A stretch of 10,185 nt of DNA from CAZJAD01 sp964543855 (GTDB taxonomy: Bacteria > Electryoneota > RPQS01 > DYHQ01), in the NCBI GenBank assembly GCA_964543855.1, contig CAZJAD010000081.1, positions 1-10,185 of the forward strand, given 5' to 3'. The notes beneath the pieces are model-generated. The model was not told the DNA's origin and ran no database searches. It worked only from the letters and a program-made list of their open reading frames with translations. The translations under genes were made by a program, and so were the position numbers. Shown here in pieces: positions 1 to 5,719 of this stretch (position 1 is the first letter of the stretch; every line of letters starts with the position of its first letter).

Positions 1-803
1 GCGGAGAAGTCGTTGCCCGAGTTGTCGTCGTAAGGTCGTCCGTCATTGTCGCAGATATACGCAATCTGATGCGTTGGCTCGAACCCAGCAAGGTCATCCT
101 GATGCCAGTCGGGTTGTTCCCAGATCGCCCCCACATCCCCATCAACATAATGCGCTATGTAGACATCGCGCAGAGTGTTCTCGCCGATGTTCTCGATCTG
201 GTATCGAATCCAGTAGATGTGATTGCACGGTTCATCGACCATTGAATAGGTTGTCCGTTTGATCTTCACACCTAGCGGTCGATGCCGGCCATCAACGGGA
301 TCCTCATTGACCCAGAATGGATCGGTCATCGTATCGGTGAGCGCGAGAGTAGTGTACTCGTGGTCGGCAATGGCTTGTGGGTCGAAGATTGGCTCGCCGA
401 AACAGTTCACCGAGTCACGCGTGGAGCGTTCAATAATCAGATCATTCTCGTCTGGGAACAGCTCAACAATATCGTGAATCCATCCGTCCCAACCAACCGA
501 GACGCGTGGTGACTCAACACCGCCGCTGTCGATGATGGCCCCAATCCAAACCGTGGACAAGTAGAGGTACTGCTGGTCGGAACCTCCAGGCAGTTCACAC
601 TGTGGGGCCCAGGTTCCGGGATAACAGGGATCTTCGGCCCCTCCCGACCCCGTTGGTGATTCGTTCCCGAAACCCGACGGATACTGATTCATCCACATAT
701 CGTTCCAGCGATCCACCCGATTCCACGCATCGGGATTCGGCTGCGCCAGAACTGCGCCCACCATTGCGAACGCAATGACAACAAGACAGATAATTGCTTT
801 CAT
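1..803 (-). CDS. Secreted protein of unknown function, N-terminal part (3' end outside window)
   Basis: An open frame of 267 codons reads from the ATG at 803 to the window edge without a stop; the C-terminus is missing. The N-terminus is a clear Sec signal peptide: MK, a hydrophobic run (AIICLVVIAFAMVGAVLA) and a likely signal peptidase I cut at VLA|QP, residues 20/21. A strong Shine-Dalgarno, GGGGAGGT at 815-808, supports this start. The mature part is rich in Trp, Asp, Asn and Gly. It includes WIGAIIDSGG near residue 75 and a segment around residues 200-240 (IRYQIENIGENTLRDVYIAH, then DGDVG) that reads like a beta-sandwich domain. I do not recognise a named family. The two genes upstream on the same strand carry T9SS-type sorting tails, so this one may too, but that part is not visible. 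It is separated from them by a 213-bp hairpin-rich spacer, so co-transcription is possible but unproven. Confidence 0.85.
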   Translation of the reverse strand, partial: MKAIICLVVIAFAMVGAVLAQPNPDAWNRVDRWNDMWMNQYPSGFGNESPTGSGGAEDPCYPGTWAPQCELPGGSDQQYLYLSTVWIGAIIDSGGVESPRVSVGWDGWIHDIVELFPDENDLIIERSTRDSVNCFGEPIFDPQAIADHEYTTLALTDTMTDPFWVNEDPVDGRHRPLGVKIKRTTYSMVDEPCNHIYWIRYQIENIGENTLRDVYIAHYVDGDVGAIWEQPDWHQDDLAGFEPTHQIAYICDNDGRPYDDNSGNDFS

Positions 804-807
804 GCTT

Positions 808-815
808 ACCTCCCC
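808..815 (-). promoter_or_regulatory. Ribosome binding site of the partial secreted-protein gene
   Basis: GGGGAGGT on the minus strand, four bases before the ATG at 803. It contains the full GGAGG core and fixes the start of a gene that is open at its other end. Confidence 0.8.
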
Positions 816-835
816 GAAAGCTTAAACAACTGTCT

Positions 836-857
836 CGCCGAGCAGGGTCCCCGACCC
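836..857 (+). repeat. Palindromic repeat family 2, copy 1 (truncated)
   Basis: This copy shares CGCCGAGCAGGGTCCCCGAC plus CC with the copy at 981-1016, but the 3' arm stops after GACCC. It can form only the inner 5-bp stem (GGGTC/GACCC) around the CCC loop. Its loop lies 30 bp from the loop of copy 2, so copies 1 and 2 are almost back to back in direct orientation. Confidence 0.7.
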
Positions 858-860
858 AAA

Positions 861-896
861 CAAATCGCCGTGCAGGATCCCCGACCCTGCCGGAAT
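861..896 (+). repeat. Palindromic repeat family 2, copy 2
   Basis: A 36-bp direct copy of 981-1016 with two differences (positions 871 and 877). The core at 872-890 folds as GCAGGATC - CCC - GACCCTGC. The single A-C mismatch on the plus strand becomes a G-U wobble in a minus-strand transcript, so the hairpin would survive in the mRNA of the flanking genes. Confidence 0.8.
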
Positions 897-904
897 CCCG
901 CTGC

Positions 905-924
905 GGCGAATTTCCCGATTCGCC
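905..924. repeat. Perfect hairpin, 7-bp stem
   Basis: GGCGAAT (905-911), loop TTCCCG, ATTCGCC (918-924). It sits between palindromic repeat copies 2 and 3 and is unrelated to them in sequence. There is no T-run next to it, so it is not a canonical terminator. Function unknown. Confidence 0.55.
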
Positions 925-959
925 CGGAAAAACCAGCCTCACACAAGCCCTCACACTAC

Positions 960-978
960 CCGCGACCTCCGGTCGCGG
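960..978. repeat. Perfect hairpin, 8-bp GC stem with 3-nt loop
   Basis: CCGCGACC (960-967), TCC, GGTCGCGG (971-978) is an exact inverted repeat. On the minus strand it lies about 40 bases past the stop of the LVIVD-repeat gene. The bases that follow have no T-run, so a rho-independent terminator is not supported. A REP-like element or a 3'-end stabiliser is more plausible. Confidence 0.6.
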
Positions 979-980
979 AT

Positions 981-1016
981 CAAATCGCCGAGCAGGGTCC
1001 CCGACCCTGCCGGAAT
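981..1016 (+). repeat. Palindromic repeat family 2, copy 3 (complete)
   Basis: This is the best copy. Its core GCAGGGTCCCCGACCCTGC (992-1010) is a perfect 8-bp stem with a CCC loop, flanked by CAAATCGCCGA on one side and CGGAAT on the other. It directly abuts the TAA stop of the LVIVD-repeat gene. It differs in sequence from the palindrome at the RAYT, so it would belong to another transposase if it is a true REP. Confidence 0.8.
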
Positions 1017-3182
1017 TTACTTCAGCAGCACCATCTTCTTGGCTTCGACAAAATCCCCCGCCTTGAGTTGGTAGATGTAAATCCCCGAGGCTGCTTGGCT
1101 CCCATCCCAGCGTACAGTATATGAACCTGCTGCCCGTTTCTCATTAACCATTATTGCTATAAGCTGCCCAAGCATGTTGAAGACTCTCAGTTCAACTTGC
1201 ACTGCCTTCGGAACATCAAATCGAATCTGTGTCGTCGCATTGAATGGATTCGGGTAACACGAATGCAAAGCAAATGTCTGCGGTGCAGTAACACGGCACT
1301 CCTCTGTTTCGAGCAAGGCATCGCACTCGTACGCCCGAAACCGGTACGGACTGACCGTGAGCACACAGCCATCCAGAATATCTATATCCTCGATCTGTTC
1401 GATATTCTCGATCTCTGCGTGGGTCATGTAGTACCCTACCAACTGTGGGGTCAGTGGATTCGTGATGTTCCACGCCTTAAGATCATTTGCCTTCGCCGTA
1501 ATCAGCGTGCTTGTGTGGGCAGCAATCGCACGACACTCCACCGGTATTTGTCCGACAATCGTAGGCTGAGACGGATCACTGAGATCAATGATGCGCACGA
1601 CTGAACTCGCGGCGACAAAGGCATAATGACCAACGATGGCAAGATCAGATCCCGCCGGCTCCTGAAGTGATCCCACCAGTTGTGGCGCTGCCGGATTTGC
1701 CAAGCTGAGGGTATAGAAGCCATCCCAGTGCACAGCACACAGGAAACCGTCGAACATGGCTAACCCAACAGGTACCCACTCACCAGGCAAGTTCAGCGAA
1801 TCCACCCACATGGGCAAAGAGGGATTTGCCAGACTGAACGTGTGAACACGCTGATAGCAATCGTCAGCGACATATGCGTAACTACCGGCGATGATGATTC
1901 GGGACAAGTTGGCCGTGTAGCCTGCCTGCCAGCCCAAGGAAAGCTGCGGGTGCGCCGGGTCACGCATGTCTGCAACCAAGAGATCCCGATAATCGTCTGG
2001 CAGGTATGCGTAATCCTCCCTGACGGCGACATCAACGCAGCGTGAGTCGATACCAGCCAGTCCTGAACATCCCACTTCGAACACGCTATCAGGGCGGGCT
2101 GTGTCAAGGATTCTCAGCCCAGCGCAGCAGTCGGCAACATAGGTCGTCGTTCCACTCACCGTCATACGGCAGAGGCACCCCATGTCGCCAAATGAACCGA
2201 CCTCAGTCGGCGCAGCCGGATTCGAGATGTCTATAACTGTTGCTGACCTTATGGAGGGGTAGTAGACAGGAACGTACACGAATGCTCCTGTGCTGAAGAG
2301 CTGCTGTGCCGGCGTGTTTGTGGTCAGCGAGCCTTCGAGAACCGGATTACTGTGATCGGTAACATTCCAAATGTTCAGTCCCCATTCTTTCCCTACGACC
2401 GCATGATTCCCTGTGACCGTGACAGCATGGCAAGGACTGTTGACACTATCGTCACAGATAGCGACGACGACGGGTTGCAGAGGATTGGACAAATCAATGA
2501 TGCGCAGCCCGAAACTATTGGTGGCGAGGTAGGCATAGCCTCCGTAGATAACCGCATCACACGTCGAGTAATTTGTGTCAATCGCAGCAACTTGAATTGG
2601 CTGCTCTGGGTTGCTCAGGTCATACAGTCTCAACCCACCGTCGAATGTGCCTGTACGGCCCATGAGACAGAAGTATTCCCCGGCCATGCCCACCAGTCCC
2701 ATGTAGCAACCTGCAAACGGATCATTGCCAATGATATGCACATTCTCCGGATCGGAGACATCCAGCACGAACGGGGAACCCTCCTCCGTCGTGACCACTC
2801 CAACATTCCCATCCACGAGAATGCCCCAAGATATGCCATCGTGCCACCGGCCAAGCTCCTGCGGCTGCGTCGGATTGGAGATGTCCAGAACCACGCCGCC
2901 GAAGCCGGTCGTGACGTAGGCTCGATTGCCGCTAATGCAGACACTAAGTGCGGCACCGTCACGGCACATCACTTCGACCGGTTCCGCCGGATCGGAGAGA
3001 TCCATGAGATGGAGACCGGACATGCAGCCAGCAGCGTACGCAGTGCTCCCAAAGATCTCCATGTCCCATACGCCTTGCCAATAGTTCAGTGTGGCGACAC
3101 GCCGCATTCCCAGGCTGTCCTGCGCCCATATCGTGTCGAACACCAATAGCAGCGCGGCTGCGAACACTATGAGGTGTCTCAT
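1017..3182 (-). CDS. Secreted LVIVD-repeat beta-propeller protein with T9SS-type C-terminal sorting domain
   Basis: The protein is 721 residues from the ATG at 3182. It begins with a signal peptide (MRHLIVFAAALLLVFDTIWA, cut before Gln21). About 13 copies of an LVIVD-type repeat fill the middle. Each has an AYVA-like strand followed by a [hydrophobic]-D-[LIV]-S-[ND]-P-x-x-P-x-x-V-G strand, for example LRIIDLSNPLQPVVV and VRIIDLSDPSQPTIVG. The last 82 residues (640-721) are a Por/T9SS-type tail: YPNPFNATTQ, a VFNMLGQ strand, SGIYIYQLKAGDF, and the ending KKMVLLK. A GTG at 3200 would add six residues and overlap the upstream TGA. I prefer the ATG because AGTAGG (3197-3192) is well placed for it, the GTG has no Shine-Dalgarno, and the signal peptide then starts correctly. 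Expected role: an extracellular or cell-surface propeller, ligand unknown. It is almost contiguous with the upstream propeller gene, so the two are probably co-transcribed. Confidence 0.88.
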   Translation of the reverse strand: MRHLIVFAAALLLVFDTIWAQDSLGMRRVATLNYWQGVWDMEIFGSTAYAAGCMSGLHLMDLSDPAEPVEVMCRDGAALSVCISGNRAYVTTGFGGVVLDISNPTQPQELGRWHDGISWGILVDGNVGVVTTEEGSPFVLDVSDPENVHIIGNDPFAGCYMGLVGMAGEYFCLMGRTGTFDGGLRLYDLSNPEQPIQVAAIDTNYSTCDAVIYGGYAYLATNSFGLRIIDLSNPLQPVVVAICDDSVNSPCHAVTVTGNHAVVGKEWGLNIWNVTDHSNPVLEGSLTTNTPAQQLFSTGAFVYVPVYYPSIRSATVIDISNPAAPTEVGSFGDMGCLCRMTVSGTTTYVADCCAGLRILDTARPDSVFEVGCSGLAGIDSRCVDVAVREDYAYLPDDYRDLLVADMRDPAHPQLSLGWQAGYTANLSRIIIAGSYAYVADDCYQRVHTFSLANPSLPMWVDSLNLPGEWVPVGLAMFDGFLCAVHWDGFYTLSLANPAAPQLVGSLQEPAGSDLAIVGHYAFVAASSVVRIIDLSDPSQPTIVGQIPVECRAIAAHTSTLITAKANDLKAWNITNPLTPQLVGYYMTHAEIENIEQIEDIDILDGCVLTVSPYRFRAYECDALLETEECRVTAPQTFALHSCYPNPFNATTQIRFDVPKAVQVELRVFNMLGQLIAIMVNEKRAAGSYTVRWDGSQAASGIYIYQLKAGDFVEAKKMVLLK

Positions 3183-3191
3183 TGCAGGATA

Positions 3192-3197
3192 CCTACT
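3192..3197 (-). promoter_or_regulatory. Ribosome binding site deciding the start of the LVIVD-repeat gene
   Basis: AGTAGG on the minus strand, nine bases before the ATG at 3182. It touches the TGA stop (3199-3197) of the upstream gene, so ribosomes ending there could re-initiate. It would lie inside the coding region if the GTG at 3200 were the start, which argues for the ATG. Confidence 0.55.
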
Positions 3198-4681
3198 CAC
3201 TTGAGCAGCACCATCTTCCTCGACGTCACGAAATCTCCGCTGTCAAGGCGATAGAAATAGACTCCGGATGCCAAACCTGAGCCATCAAAAATCGAGTAGT
3301 GACTTCCCGCAGTCTGCACGCCATCCACAAGCGTCATGACCTCCCGCCCGAGCAAATCATAGACGGTCAGCGTCACATGACCCATCCGAGGCACATCATA
3401 CGCAATCTGCGTCGTCGCATTAAATGGATTCGGCCAATTCTGGCGGAGCGCGTACCTTTCGGGCAGAGAAACCTCGTAACCCTCAGCCGCCAGTTCCGGC
3501 CCCGTCTTCACCACCCAGAAATCAGGGTTGAATACCTGTCCGAACCCGAACGATTCAGTCTTTCCCGCTAAAATATAGCCACCGTCAAAAGTCTGCGTGG
3601 CACAGTAGCAGAGGTCATCCAGCTCGCCACCAAAGGTGCAGCTCCAAAGGCTGTCTCCGTTCGAGTCACCTTTACCAATCCAGAAGTCGTAACCGCCTGC
3701 CCCAAAGGACTGTGTGAATCCTGCCAAGATGTAGCCACCGTCTAGCGTTTCTTGAACCGATCGGGCCCAATCGTCACCACTGCCTCCAAATGTACGACTC
3801 CACAGACTGTCACCATTCGCATTTGTCTTCACCAGCCAGGAATCACGTGCCCCCGAGCCAAAGGACTCGGTACCCCCGGCGAGGATGTAACCACCGTCTG
3901 CCGTCTGCTGCGCCGAGAAGCAATAGTCATAGGAACTCCCTCCGAATGTTCGACTCCACAGACTATCGCCGTTCGCATCTGTCTTCACAAGCCAGAAATC
4001 GTCCGTGCCTGCGCCGAACGAACGGGTATATCCCGCCAAGACATACCCTCCGTCCGTGGTCGGTCGAACAGAAGTGCACTCGTCAAATGAATTGCCCCCG
4101 TAAACTCGGCTCCAAAGACTGTCGCCACTCGCATCCGTCTTCACCAGCCAGAAATCCGTATAAAACACGCCAAATACACCGCCGGTATACCCGCCAAGAA
4201 CATAGCCGCCGTCCGATGTCTGTTGGACGGAATAGCAGTAGTCATACTGACTATTCCCAAAGGTGCGGCTCCAGAGTTCTGACCCGAGGCTGTCGGTCTT
4301 CACAAGCCAGAAGTCTGTTTCTCCGTCTGGCTGAGTGAAATAGCCGGTGGCACCACCCAGGATATAACCGCCGTCCGATGTCTCCTGGATTGAGTAGCAC
4401 GCTTCGTGACGAATTCCTCCGTAGGCGTGGCTCCAAACGCTGTCCCCGTCAACGTTCGTCTTCACCAGGTATGCATCAAGCTCACCAGCACCGTAGGACC
4501 ACGTTTCCCCCGCCAAGACATAGCCACCATCTCTTGTTTGCTGTATAGCCAAGCACCGATCCGCGTCTCCCCCTCCGTAGGTTCGGCTCCACAAGCTGTC
4601 CGGCGGCTGCGCAAATGCAGCGACAGCCGCAAGAAGCAGAGCGATTCCCGATAGAATGGAAACAAGATTTCGTGCCTTCAT
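3197..4681 (-). CDS. Secreted seven-repeat propeller-like protein with T9SS-type C-terminal sorting domain
   Basis: The protein has 494 residues. A signal peptide covers residues 1-24 (hydrophobic ILSGIALLLAAVAAFA, cut before Gln25). Seven repeats of about 52 residues follow, roughly 29-400. Each reads [SE]LWSRTFGG - (acidic/Tyr-rich turn) - QQTxDGGYILAGxT - SFGAG - DFWLVKTDxxGD. Seven units fit one seven-bladed propeller; that fold is inferred, not shown. Residues 415-494 form the sorting tail: NWPNPFNATTQ, VTLTVYDLLGREV, SGVYFYRLDSGDF, ending RKMVLLK. This directs export and surface attachment in type IX secretion systems. The start is firm: AGGAGG at 4693-4688, six bases from the ATG. Proteins with this DGGYILAG repeat are common in environmental FCB-type and archaeal genomes, with no known substrate. 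The C-terminal domain closely matches that of the next gene downstream even at DNA level, which suggests a shared cassette. Confidence 0.9.
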   Translation of the reverse strand: MKARNLVSILSGIALLLAAVAAFAQPPDSLWSRTYGGGDADRCLAIQQTRDGGYVLAGETWSYGAGELDAYLVKTNVDGDSVWSHAYGGIRHEACYSIQETSDGGYILGGATGYFTQPDGETDFWLVKTDSLGSELWSRTFGNSQYDYCYSVQQTSDGGYVLGGYTGGVFGVFYTDFWLVKTDASGDSLWSRVYGGNSFDECTSVRPTTDGGYVLAGYTRSFGAGTDDFWLVKTDANGDSLWSRTFGGSSYDYCFSAQQTADGGYILAGGTESFGSGARDSWLVKTNANGDSLWSRTFGGSGDDWARSVQETLDGGYILAGFTQSFGAGGYDFWIGKGDSNGDSLWSCTFGGELDDLCYCATQTFDGGYILAGKTESFGFGQVFNPDFWVVKTGPELAAEGYEVSLPERYALRQNWPNPFNATTQIAYDVPRMGHVTLTVYDLLGREVMTLVDGVQTAGSHYSIFDGSGLASGVYFYRLDSGDFVTSRKMVLLK

Positions 4682-4687
4682 CTTTCG

Positions 4688-4693
4688 CCTCCT
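4688..4693 (-). promoter_or_regulatory. Ribosome binding site of the seven-repeat propeller gene
   Basis: AGGAGG on the minus strand, six bases before the ATG at 4681. It shows that the organism uses canonical Shine-Dalgarno sites, which helps judge the other starts in this window. Confidence 0.8.
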
Positions 4694-4737
4694 GAAGATG
4701 AAGAAAAGGATGGAGTTTGTCGTTAGGGGCTTTTTCC

Positions 4738-4771
4738 CGCCGCGTGGGGTGCCCTCACCCCGCGCGTAATT
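4738..4771 (+). repeat. Dispersed diverged copy of the RAYT palindrome
   Basis: This copy resembles the palindrome at 9589-9622: CGCCGCG, GGGTGCCCTCACCC and CGCGTAAT are shared, in the same orientation. It still folds: CGCG (4741-4744), T, GGGGTG (4746-4751), loop CCCT, CACCCC (4756-4761), G, CGCG (4763-4766). The T-G opposition in the stem is a wobble pair on the plus strand. It lies 13 bases past the lspA stop and before the propeller gene leader. There is no T-run on the minus strand, so it is a REP-like insertion rather than a standard terminator, although it may protect the lspA mRNA 3' end. Confidence 0.8.
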
Positions 4772-4784
4772 GTGCAGCTCGCTG

Positions 4785-5294
4785 TTATGAGCTTTGTGTG
4801 ATGGACTCCGAGCTCTGTCGCGACGACTGCTGAGTCGAAAAGAGCATCAGAATAAAAAGCAGGACGATCCCGATGGTCACGCAACTGTCGGCAACATTGA
4901 ACACCGGCCAGCGCTGCATGATAAAATCCGGGAAATCGAAATCGAGGAAATCGGTCACGCGACCGAATACAATGCGGTCAATGGAGTTTCCGAGGGCTCC
5001 CGCCAGAAAGAGAACAATTGGAAATCGCAGAAATGAGCCTTTTCGCGCTAATTGCACAAGCATGACAGACAAAACGACGGTCGCAACCAGACCGACAATG
5101 AGCAGGAGGGTGGGGTGGGCCAAACGCAAACCAAAAGCGACGCCCGGATTTTCTACTAAGGTGAGTCGGAAGAGGCGCTTCCCCAAAACGGGCACCGGTT
5201 GCCCGGGGACAAGGCAGCCGCGCGCGGCCGCCTTGCTGGCTTGATCAAGGAAAACCAGTGCCAGCGCGACTCCGAACATGCGGAAGGTTGGCAC
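4785..5294 (-). CDS. lspA: Lipoprotein signal peptidase (signal peptidase II)
   Basis: An inner-membrane aspartyl protease that removes the signal peptide of diacylglyceryl-modified prolipoproteins. From the GTG at 5294 it is 169 residues, typical of the family. Visible conserved blocks are FLDQASK (Asp17), LTLVENPGVAFGL (residues 44-56), LAGALGNSIDR (Asp106), GRVTDFLDF (Asp115) and FNVADSCVTIG (Asp136). By alignment with the known structure, Asp115 and Asp136 are the catalytic pair. Hydrophobic stretches near residues 6-16, 61-80, 90-102 and 137-150 fit the four membrane helices. The C-terminus is a short Ser/Gln-rich tail. The GTG overlaps the TAG of the zinc-finger gene (TAGTG), with a purine-rich AGAAGAGAAG just upstream. 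A TTG at 5321 (178 residues) is also open but has no Shine-Dalgarno. Third gene of the ileS operon, a classical ileS partner. Confidence 0.93.
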   Translation of the reverse strand: MPTFRMFGVALALVFLDQASKAAARGCLVPGQPVPVLGKRLFRLTLVENPGVAFGLRLAHPTLLLIVGLVATVVLSVMLVQLARKGSFLRFPIVLFLAGALGNSIDRIVFGRVTDFLDFDFPDFIMQRWPVFNVADSCVTIGIVLLFILMLFSTQQSSRQSSESITQSS

Positions 5295-5719
5295 TACTTC
5301 TCTTCTAATTTTGTCTTGCAATCAACGCACATCCGCGCGTGAGGTACCGCCTCCAGCCGTTTCTTCAGCAGCGGCTGGCCACATTCTTCACAGTAGCCGT
5401 AGGTCCCATTCTCGATGCGCTCCATTGCTCGGTCCAGGTAGGCCAGGAACTTCCCGTCACGGTGCGCAAACAGAAAAGCTTTCTCGCGCTCTTGTGCGTC
5501 GGTGCCCTGGTCCGCCATGTGGAAGCTGTAGGTGGAGTTGTCGCCCGAGTATTCGTCCGTCGTCGCCTCGAGCGATGTCTCCTTCAGATAGCCAAGCTCC
5601 TTCAGCAACTGGGCACGCTTGTTCATGATGAGCTCCCGGAAGTATTCCTTGTCTTCCGGACCGTAACGCCCCGATTCGCTGTCCTTGTCCTTTGTCTTTC
5701 TCTTCACTTTGGCACTCAT
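5294..5719 (-). CDS. TraR/DksA-type C4 zinc-finger protein
   Basis: The 141-residue protein has a Lys-rich N-terminus (residues 1-16) and a mostly helical middle (22-48 and 76-104). It ends in a C4 zinc finger: Cys110-x2-Cys113 and Cys131-x2-Cys134, within YGYCEECG and RMCVDC, followed by KTKLEEK. DksA-family proteins insert a coiled-coil tip into the secondary channel of RNA polymerase. The tip region here, ADQGTDAQERE (residues 69-79), carries acidic residues but does not match the E. coli DksA DxxDxA motif exactly. RNA polymerase binding is therefore inferred, and true DksA function is not assured. The start is supported by AAAGGTGG (5733-5726). It lies between ileS and lspA, overlapping ileS by ATGA and lspA by TAGTG, so translation is probably coupled. 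I recall this order in Bacteroidota-type genomes, where the gene is usually left unnamed. Confidence 0.9.
   Translation of the reverse strand: MSAKVKRKTKDKDSESGRYGPEDKEYFRELIMNKRAQLLKELGYLKETSLEATTDEYSGDNSTYSFHMADQGTDAQEREKAFLFAHRDGKFLAYLDRAMERIENGTYGYCEECGQPLLKKRLEAVPHARMCVDCKTKLEEK

Larger units (their letters stand above)
804..1016. repeat. Hairpin-rich intercistronic spacer
   Basis: This 213-bp stretch between two co-directional genes has no credible gene. It holds three copies of one palindromic repeat (836-857 truncated, 861-896, 981-1016) and two unrelated perfect hairpins (905-924 and 960-978). Short frames across it on the plus strand merely translate the repeats. The first repeat met by a transcript starts directly after the TAA stop (1019-1017) of the LVIVD-repeat gene. 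None of the stems is followed by a T-run on the minus strand, so they are not standard terminators. They could stabilise a 3' end or be inert REP-like insertions. Confidence 0.75.

Noticed and set aside
960..978. Rho-independent terminator after the LVIVD-repeat gene
   Set aside because: The stem is perfect, but no T-run follows on the minus strand. The same holds for the palindrome after lspA at 4738-4771.
595..1124. Small frames on both strands containing repeated AGSPT/DPARR-like peptides
   Set aside because: They translate the palindromic repeat copies at 836-1016 and the antisense of the secreted-protein gene. The peptide repetition comes from the DNA repeat.
2352..3149. 265-residue plus-strand open frame
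   Set aside because: It is antisense to the LVIVD-repeat gene, whose repeats and sorting tail are clear on the minus strand.
5295..5321. TTG start of lspA at 5321
   Set aside because: There is no Shine-Dalgarno before it, and it would overlap the zinc-finger gene by 28 bases. The GTG at 5294 has a purine-rich site and a TAGTG junction. Not fully excluded.
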